NCBI GenBank assembly: GCA_963778525.1
Contig: CAVZUJ010000001.1
Location: forward strand, 372,001-436,000
Length of the DNA stretch: 64,000 nucleotides
Source of the DNA: Schlegelella_A sp963778525
GTDB taxonomy: Bacteria > Pseudomonadota > Gammaproteobacteria > Burkholderiales > Burkholderiaceae_C
Reading direction: 5' to 3'
Shown here: one piece after another, positions 63,852 to 64,000 of the stretch
Numbering within the stretch: position 1 is the stretch's first letter
Layout: the number at the start of each line of letters is the position of its first letter
Position numbers and translations under genes: made by a program
The notes under the pieces: model-generated
The model's database searches: none
Seen by the model: only the letters and a program-made list of their open reading frames with translations
What the model was told of the DNA's origin: nothing

Positions 63852-64000
63852 TCAGGGCGCCGGCGCGCCGGCCGCGGCTGCGCGCGTGACCATGACCTGG
63901 TCGATGCGGTGGCTGTCCACGTCCACCACCTCGAACTTGTAGCCGGCCCAGCTCAGGCTCTCGGTGCGCTTGGGCACGCGGCGCAGCATCACCATCATGA
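63852..64000 (-). CDS. CorC/HlyC-family (hemolysin-like, CBS) protein, C-terminal end
   Basis: Only the last 49 codons lie in the window; the gene continues to the right. The peptide, VMLRRVPKRTESLSWAGYKF, EVVDVDSHRIDQVMVTR, is the transporter-associated CorC_HlyC domain that follows the CBS pair (G-x-x-F-E-V-x-x-x-x-x-H/R-x-I..V). The C-terminal tail AAAAGAPAP is short. The parent family are DUF21-CBS membrane proteins or soluble CorC linked to Mg2+/Co2+ efflux. Confidence 0.8.
   Translation of the reverse strand, partial: MMVMLRRVPKRTESLSWAGYKFEVVDVDSHRIDQVMVTRAAAAGAPAP

Noticed and set aside
1..64000. CRISPR array, insertion sequence or rRNA
   Set aside because: No regularly spaced repeats, no transposase frame with flanking inverted repeats and no rRNA sequence were seen.

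Overview
The window is GC-rich, with short gaps, many ATGA start/stop overlaps, and an exosortase B/PEP-CTERM exopolysaccharide locus. This combination points to a betaproteobacterium, most likely of the order Burkholderiales (Rubrivivax/Leptothrix/Methylibium-like). That assignment is inferred from gene content; no rRNA or complete tRNA is present to fix it.

Layout. 1-2.5 kb: end of an MFS permease, then a frameshifted prolyl oligopeptidase on the other strand. 2.6-4.5 kb: decayed DNA. It holds a short orphan fragment, a serine-hydrolase (beta-lactamase fold) gene with three in-frame nonsense codons, the remnant of a tyrosine integrase, and the 3' half of a tRNA-Asn gene, so it looks like the worn end of an integrated element. 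4.6-16.6 kb: a DUF883-like membrane protein, then a tight one-directional operon of a secreted protein, a SEDS (FtsW/RodA-like) protein, a penicillin-binding transpeptidase, a small unknown protein, a tandem FHA protein, a PP2C phosphatase and a transmembrane Ser/Thr kinase. The gene families are those of the actinobacterial fha-pstP-rodA-pbpA-pkn operon, which is unusual in this taxonomic setting and is the most interesting system here. 16.7-21.5 kb: a small lipoprotein, a Tat-signal Rossmann protein, a branched-chain amino-acid type binding protein and a hybrid histidine kinase.

21.7-53.3 kb: the exopolysaccharide locus. epsD-epsE-epsF-epsG-xrtB (secretion, chain-length control, exosortase) are intact. 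They are followed by a polymerase/ligase-like membrane protein, a flippase, about seven glycosyltransferases, two acyltransferases, a methyltransferase, an asparagine-synthase-like amidotransferase and a phosphotransferase. A minus-strand module (GT2 remnant, WecG-type transferase, Gfo/Idh oxidoreductase, TIM-barrel protein) sits inside. Then come a parallel beta-helix protein, an FN3 lipoprotein, epsI, galE, epsL and the initiating glycosyl-1-phosphate transferase. 53.4-59 kb: a LuxR-type regulator and its likely sensor kinase, followed by three PEP-CTERM proteins, the probable exosortase substrates. 59-64 kb: MFS permease, Rieske/FAD oxidoreductase, two small proteins, azlC-azlD and the end of a CorC-like protein.

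Reading-frame quality is uneven. The stretch 13.7-26.8 kb is clean, while 26.8-48 kb has dozens of frame changes in genes that otherwise keep family motifs. Some may be sequencing indels and some may be real decay; the sequence alone cannot separate these. I use 'pseudogene' where three or more disruptions are needed to read the protein (or where nonsense codons or loss of most of the gene are visible), and 'CDS' otherwise, stating the frame changes in each entry. The FHA gene, with three, is kept as CDS because its operon neighbours look functional.
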